This document shows positions 59,368 through 64,000 of a stretch of 64,000 nucleotides of DNA, one piece after another (position 1 is the stretch's first letter; each line of letters begins with the position of its first letter). The notes below the pieces were generated by a model. That model did not search any database and had not been told where the DNA came from. It saw only the letters and a list, made by a program, of their open reading frames with translations. The stretch is taken from NCBI GenBank assembly GCA_037576215.1, contig JBANDB010000010.1, positions 1,054,001 through 1,118,000 on the forward strand. The letters are read 5' to 3'. Made by a program: the position numbers and the translations under genes. The DNA is from Armillaria gallica (Eukaryota; Basidiomycota; Agaricomycetes; Agaricales; Physalacriaceae).

Positions 59368-61238
59368 ACCCTTTAGAGGTTTTTATTCACAGGTCGTATG
59401 TCATAGCGAACGATTTGATAGCCTCGAATGCCCAAGTTGCCGGTTTCCAGTCCGAGATGTTTTGCGTTGTCGTTCTACCGCATGTGCCTTCCTTTAGACG
59501 CACATATCTGTAGTGTATTTTCAAAGAAACAGCAGCCTGAGCGTTTGCACTTGGAATGCGGGAAGACTCGGTAGCCAGGTTGGCCGATGAGCGTCCGGAT
59601 ATCAAGCGCTTATTAGAGAAAACAATTTCTGAGGTACCATGTCGGTTCAACGTCATGGCTGGGTCAGCGAAACGCACCAAGGAAAATTAGGATATAAGAA
59701 AAACCAAGCAAAAGTGAGGCGACCGGCGGGTCTGCAAGCTGTAGAGATCAGGCAAAATCCATGGCAGTTCAACACCGGCAAAGAGTCCTGTAACGTTGAT
59801 CCAAGTTTGATATGCCTCTCATTCAGCCCACTATACCTCAATATTGTGCGACCGGGGTAGAGCAAATGCTGGGAACACGTGGGGACAGAACGACTGGTGA
59901 GTGTTGCGTTCCTTTTTCAGCACGAAATCCGTCTCGAGCACATAAGCGTTCAGCACGACTCGTGCCACAGGGCTGAACACAGTCCTTCATCCACGCTATG
60001 CACGACCGAGCGATGAGCGACGATCCCATCACTATCACTTTTTGAACGACATATTCCATGTATCGGAGCGTTTGCATAATTCAGAAATTACCGAAAATTG
60101 GTCCACATGGACCCAGCCATCTTGCCGTTGGCAGCAACAACATTCCGTGCTCCAGCCTATGCGCTGTTTATGGATCAGAGGAGCTTGCTCTGCCCTCGTT
60201 CATCTGCAGGCGACGAATTTACAAGTGCAGGAACTGGTCAATGATTGGGATCTGGACTCGGAAGCATGCTGAGTGTTTATGCATCTGGTCTGCCCTCACA
60301 TACCTGTCGTTTCAGGCCGATATATTGCAAGGTACTTAGCAAGTCTCATGCCGGGCCCTGGGGAATTCGAGTGGTACTTTCGCCCTCGTTGGTCGTCGAT
60401 CGATGAGCCGCCTCGATTCGACTCGGACGTCGGTGGTCTGTGAGACATGCTACCGCCGGCTAGCTGCATTCAAGACCCAATGCAACCTCTGCTTTGTCAA
60501 GGATAGCGTGAGTATACGTCCCGATGCGTCGTATACTGAGAAATGCCAGGCAGAACCTCTAGTTTCAGTTTCAGCCTTGCTTGGCGACCTCGGGATCGGT
60601 TAAAAAAGGTCGTCAAAAGCTGCCCGCCAAAACTAGGTTGGACCGAATGTGCCCCTGGATGCTGAGCGCAAGCACAGCCGTAGCTGCTGCATGTTCGCTT
60701 GGAAGTTGGAAGCAACCAGTCCGGTGTAGGTATCTACAAGAGACGCATTGCTTGTTCTAGGGGTAAAGGGGGAGTCGCAACACGCAACAGGAGCCTGGGC
60801 CTGTACTCGCTGTTTGTCTGTATTGGAACGGGTCCTGAAGAACAAGTCAATCCGCCGGTGGAGCTCACCGTCGTCTACCAAAACGGGTAGACGCACTCAC
60901 TGTTTGTTAGGACAAAGGCTCATCTGATTTTTTGTCGCACGTCGGTGGTCGACAACATTGAAGAGGAAACTGGATCGAGACCCCAATGCACTCTATCGAG
61001 CTTGGCACTGGTGAGCTGCGAGGAAAGTGGCGGTGTGACATTCCAACAGCGGACTCGTCGCCGCTTTGCCGTGGCGATGACTACTCTGAGGACCTCAGAG
61101 ACGCACCAGAAAGTCAAGCCGTACTGGTATCTGCGCTAGTGTTTTCCTCTGCCAACCAAGCAGGCGCCCCAGTCATGTCACGGTTCACATCACGAGAAGA
61201 TACCAAGATCTGCTCTACCTGACTTGCCTCTACCCACG
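59368..61238. other. Intergenic, no supported gene
   Basis: 1.87 kb. Open frames at 59639-59860, 60058-60339, 60403-60603 and 60945-61222 have no recognised family and no consistent splice plan. It may contain fragments of decayed genes. Confidence 0.4.
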
Positions 61239-62927
61239 ATGTCCACTTCAACCACCAACATGTCCTACGGTTAGTCCCCAGTTACCTTACTATTTCCACT
61301 GACGGGGTGTCGCCAGTTTCCCTTGGGTCCGCCGGGCTCAAGGTGTCGAAGATTATCCTTGGTTGTACGGTGTATGGCAGTCCTGATTGGTTCAGTTGGG
61401 TGCAAGGCGAAGAGGAAAGCATCAAACAAATAAAGGCTGCGTAAGCCAATGTCTCTCTCTTTCTTCGATTTTTACCCTACTCTTTATCAGCTACGATGTC
61501 GGAATCAACACTTTTGACACTGCCAATGTACGACTTCATTCGCCACTACGTACTAGCTAACGTTTACCTGCTTAGATCTATTCCAACGGGCAATCAGAGA
61601 TTATTCTGGGAAAGGCTATCAAGCAGGAGGGTTTGCCACGGGATGGAATCGTCGTAATGACAAAAGTTGGTGGTTATTCTGTTTACTTTTTCATAGGAGT
61701 GACATATATACGTAGGTTTTCCATCCAGTAACACATATGGGCGAACGAATCCATGGTCGAGCATCGGCGCTCGCCGATAGCAAAGGTTATGTGAACCAGT
61801 ACGGGCTCAGTCGCAAGGTCCTTAGATTTCTTTTTCCAATTTGCATACTTATCGATATCTCAGCACATCTTTGATTCAGTCAAGAGGAGCCTGGATCGTC
61901 TGCAACTTGACTATATTGACGTCCTTCACTGCCATGAGTTTGACCCCGAGACTCCAATACACGAGACGGTAAGGAGACATACGTATGGTTCTGTTCCTCT
62001 GACCATTTAGAATACGTATAGATGCACGCGCTTCACGACGTCGTGGCGGCTGGCTATGTCCGATACATCGGAATGTCGACTTGCCGCGCCTGGCAGTGTA
62101 TGTTCCCTAATTCTCTACACGTCTGCTCCCTGACATAGTTTCTGTCTGTGCAACAGTTCACATCATGCAGGGTACGCGCTTGGGATACTCATTTTAACGC
62201 TTCTCATGGCCTGCATTTGGAGACTACGCTCTCAACAACCACTTGACGCCTTTTATCACCGTGGAAACCGATTACAATCTTCTCTATCGCGAGGATGAAA
62301 ATGAATTGTTCCCCACATTGAAAGTATGTACATCGTAGGAATCAAATCTGCTGCCGTATCTAACCTTTGCTCCAGCAATTCGGAATTTCTTCTGTACCTT
62401 GGTCGACACTTGCTCGTGGGGCTGTGGTCCAACCTCTCAACCGAGAGCCCAGTCAACTGGCAGACAGCCAGTATGCTTATCTCAGGTACGCTATTCGTGT
62501 GTGCTTATTTCCTCCTGCAGAAACTCCGAAGGCCAGCAGTGGCATGATACGATTGTCTTGAGGTGACTCAGGTCCTCACTGGGTCCGTCGGTCTCCTGAC
62601 ACCTCTTACATCAGGGTAGAAGAGATAGCGAACCGAAAAAATGTTACCATGACGCAAGTCGCCGTAGCCTGGTCGATGAGCCGAGAAGGTACAGTCAAAT
62701 CGAGGCGTTTTATTTAATCACCTGTTGAGGTATATGGTTCAGGTGTTTGTGCTTTGATTATCAATGCATCTACGACTGACCGTCTTATGGATGCTGTCGG
62801 TGCGCGTTTTTCACTACCTTTATCTTCTAGCACTCAGTCTTATATAGGCGGTTTGGATGTAGTGCTCACTCCCGACGAGATCCGGTATTTGGAAGAGCCA
62901 TATACTCCCCAAAAGCTTCACTATTGA
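61239..62927 (+). CDS. Aldo/keto reductase
   Basis: Many small exons. The reading is MSTSTTNMSY, then LGSAGLKVSKIILGCTVYG, INTFDTANIYSNGQSE (catalytic Asp and Tyr), VVMTKVFHPVTHMG (Lys), DYIDVLHCHEFDPETPIHE (His), AGYVRYIGMSTCRAWQF, FITVETDYNLLYRED, ISSVPWSTLARGAV, VTMTQVAVAWSM and LDVVLTPDEIRYLEEPY. The Asp-Tyr-Lys-His tetrad is complete. The layout is closest to the AKR9 / YajO-like group, fungal aryl-alcohol dehydrogenase or norsolorinic acid reductase types, rather than xylose reductase. It would use NADPH to reduce aldehydes in the cytosol. One exon (62157-62171) is just 15 nt. Confidence 0.88.
62157..62171 (+). other. 15-nt microexon in the aldo/keto reductase
   Basis: Between CAACAG and GTACGC. 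It completes F and encodes H-I-M-Q plus the first base of D. It joins in phase with CRAWQ before and YALNNHLTPF after. Skipping would remove five residues in frame. Confidence 0.75.
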
Positions 62928-63519
62928 CATTGTGAGGTGCTTCAGTTACACAAATTCTTGTTTCGAGTGATGCTTGTCCGATATGTAGGTATGTAGGAAT
63001 GAATCATGTTTATCTGTTGTAATTCTTTGCCTAAAATTCATTGGTGTATGACTCATTGAGTCGTTGAGTGTTATCGCCGCTGAAGTATGTGACTGTCATT
63101 CGGCCTGGGCCGGGAGCTGTTCCGTGCGTATAAGTAGTAACAAAGCTGTAGTGATAATTCCCTGGGTCTTAGGGGGACTCCTTTTCTCTGACCGCATACA
63201 TGACTTCATCGACGACATCAAGACAGACACCATGGGAGGTTCTGGCGTTGCAGACAATTGAATCTTACATAAATATGGAAAGACCTCGTGGCCAGTTTCG
63301 AATACAAAGGTCCAACGAGCACTGAGCTTCTCAATCTAGTGTATGGCTACGGACCGCATAGGCCCATCACGTTTGCGTCCATACCATACTCTAGGTCAGC
63401 ACGAGACCGACTAGTAAGGTTGTCGTCTTTTGTTCTATCTTACTTTTTGATTATGCAAAAATATAATAGGACTGTGATACTTGGCCCCACACAAGACTGT
63501 GCACTTCTAGTACATCAAA
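62928..63519. other. Convergent 3' spacer, no gene seen
   Basis: 592 bases between the aldo/keto reductase stop and the GT61 stop. Short frames at 63064-63261 and 63288-63539 have no family features. Confidence 0.45.
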
Positions 63520-64000
63520 TTAATCGTCGTCCTCCATAGTTAGAGTTAGTCTGTCACGACACAGTCGGGCTACCGCTTCTCCATCGATAGGAATAGCATT
63601 TCCTAGAAGTAAAAAAATCATGAATACTGATCCACGGACGAACATGTAATACATACCTTGGAATCCTTCTACATACTTGGGGAGAGGTACGCCAGGGCTG
63701 GTAAAAAATCTGAAGGCTCCTCAGTAAGTAGCACAAAAGAAGGGCTAATGATGCAACACACTGTGATCCCCAGAATCCGTAGTGTATCATACCGAGCGCG
63801 CGGGTGGTATATTCGTAATCGTGCGCGAACCCTCCGGGAAAGAAAAACTCGATGACAGTGGACCTTGGAGAAGGATTCATCCATAGAAGTGATGTAAGAC
63901 CATTTCCATGTACACCCATCATTATCTATATGCCAGTCAAATCGAGGGCAATAAATCAAGCTGACTCCTTACGGTTGTTCTTGCAGCCAATCTAATCTGC
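63520..64000 (-). CDS. GT61-family glycosyltransferase, 3' end only
   Basis: The gene runs off the right edge; the 5' part is missing. Visible exons on the minus strand give IRLAARTT, then MMGVHGNGLTSLLWMNPSPRS, TVIEFFFPGGFAHDYEYTTRALGM and HYGFWGS, then PLPKYVEGFQ, and last GNAIPIDGEAVARLCRDRL to the stop at 63520-63522. The VHGNGLT and IEFFFPGGFAHDYE blocks are the hallmark of GT61 (DUF563) enzymes such as EOGT and fungal xylosyltransferase-like proteins, which act in the secretory pathway. The sugar donor and acceptor are unknown. Confidence 0.85.

Overview
The window is nuclear DNA from a filamentous basidiomycete, most likely a mushroom-forming Agaricomycete. Genes are packed on both strands and cut by many introns of about 45-65 bases with GT(A/G)NGT donors and short CTNA(A/C)-type branch regions. 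Typical fungal families are present: a Zn2Cys6 regulator, GH43, GT61, a BTB protein of the kind expanded in mushrooms, alternative oxidase, squalene epoxidase and Sas10. No prokaryotic, viral or intact transposon gene was seen. Coordinates for spliced genes run from start codon (or first visible exon) to stop codon. I checked exon phases by hand for most of them.

Layout. 0-5.5 kb: 3' part of a Spo71-like PH-domain gene, mitochondrial ribosomal protein uS12m, and Sas10/Utp3. 5.6-14.5 kb: a very intron-rich ABCC transporter followed by an intronless GEN1/Yen1-like nuclease. 15-21 kb: a Zn2Cys6 regulator, Tom22, the complex I 39-kDa subunit and a small L10K/UPF0390 protein. 22-29 kb: an F-box protein, an orphan ORF and a CENP-B/Tc5-type DNA-binding protein. 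29.3-34.4 kb: a gene-poor stretch. 34.4-48 kb: a compact housekeeping block (alternative oxidase, Nse2, a four-TM orphan, TFIIA gamma, Fzo1 mitofusin, Rpf2, cytidine deaminase, Vps68, squalene epoxidase). 48.4-54.2 kb: two paralogous GH43 arabinanase-like genes with a zinc MDR dehydrogenase between them. 54.6-64 kb: RPAP3, a syntaxin, a broken coding fragment, a BTB protein, an aldo/keto reductase and the 3' end of a GT61 glycosyltransferase.

How the genes relate. Most are unrelated housekeeping genes in divergent and convergent pairs. Five nuclear genes encode mitochondrial proteins (uS12m, Tom22, NDUFA9, AOX, Fzo1). The GH43-MDR-GH43 trio is the only group that looks like a local functional neighbourhood. 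It would make secreted arabinan-degrading enzymes next to a polyol/alcohol-type dehydrogenase, but the metabolic link is inference.

The most unusual signal is in splicing rather than gene content. Very small exons (6, 13, 15, 15 and 23 nt) fall on catalytic or metal-binding motifs. Four introns appear to use GC-AG ends. Two of these sit at positions where the neighbouring paralogue has GT-AG introns.
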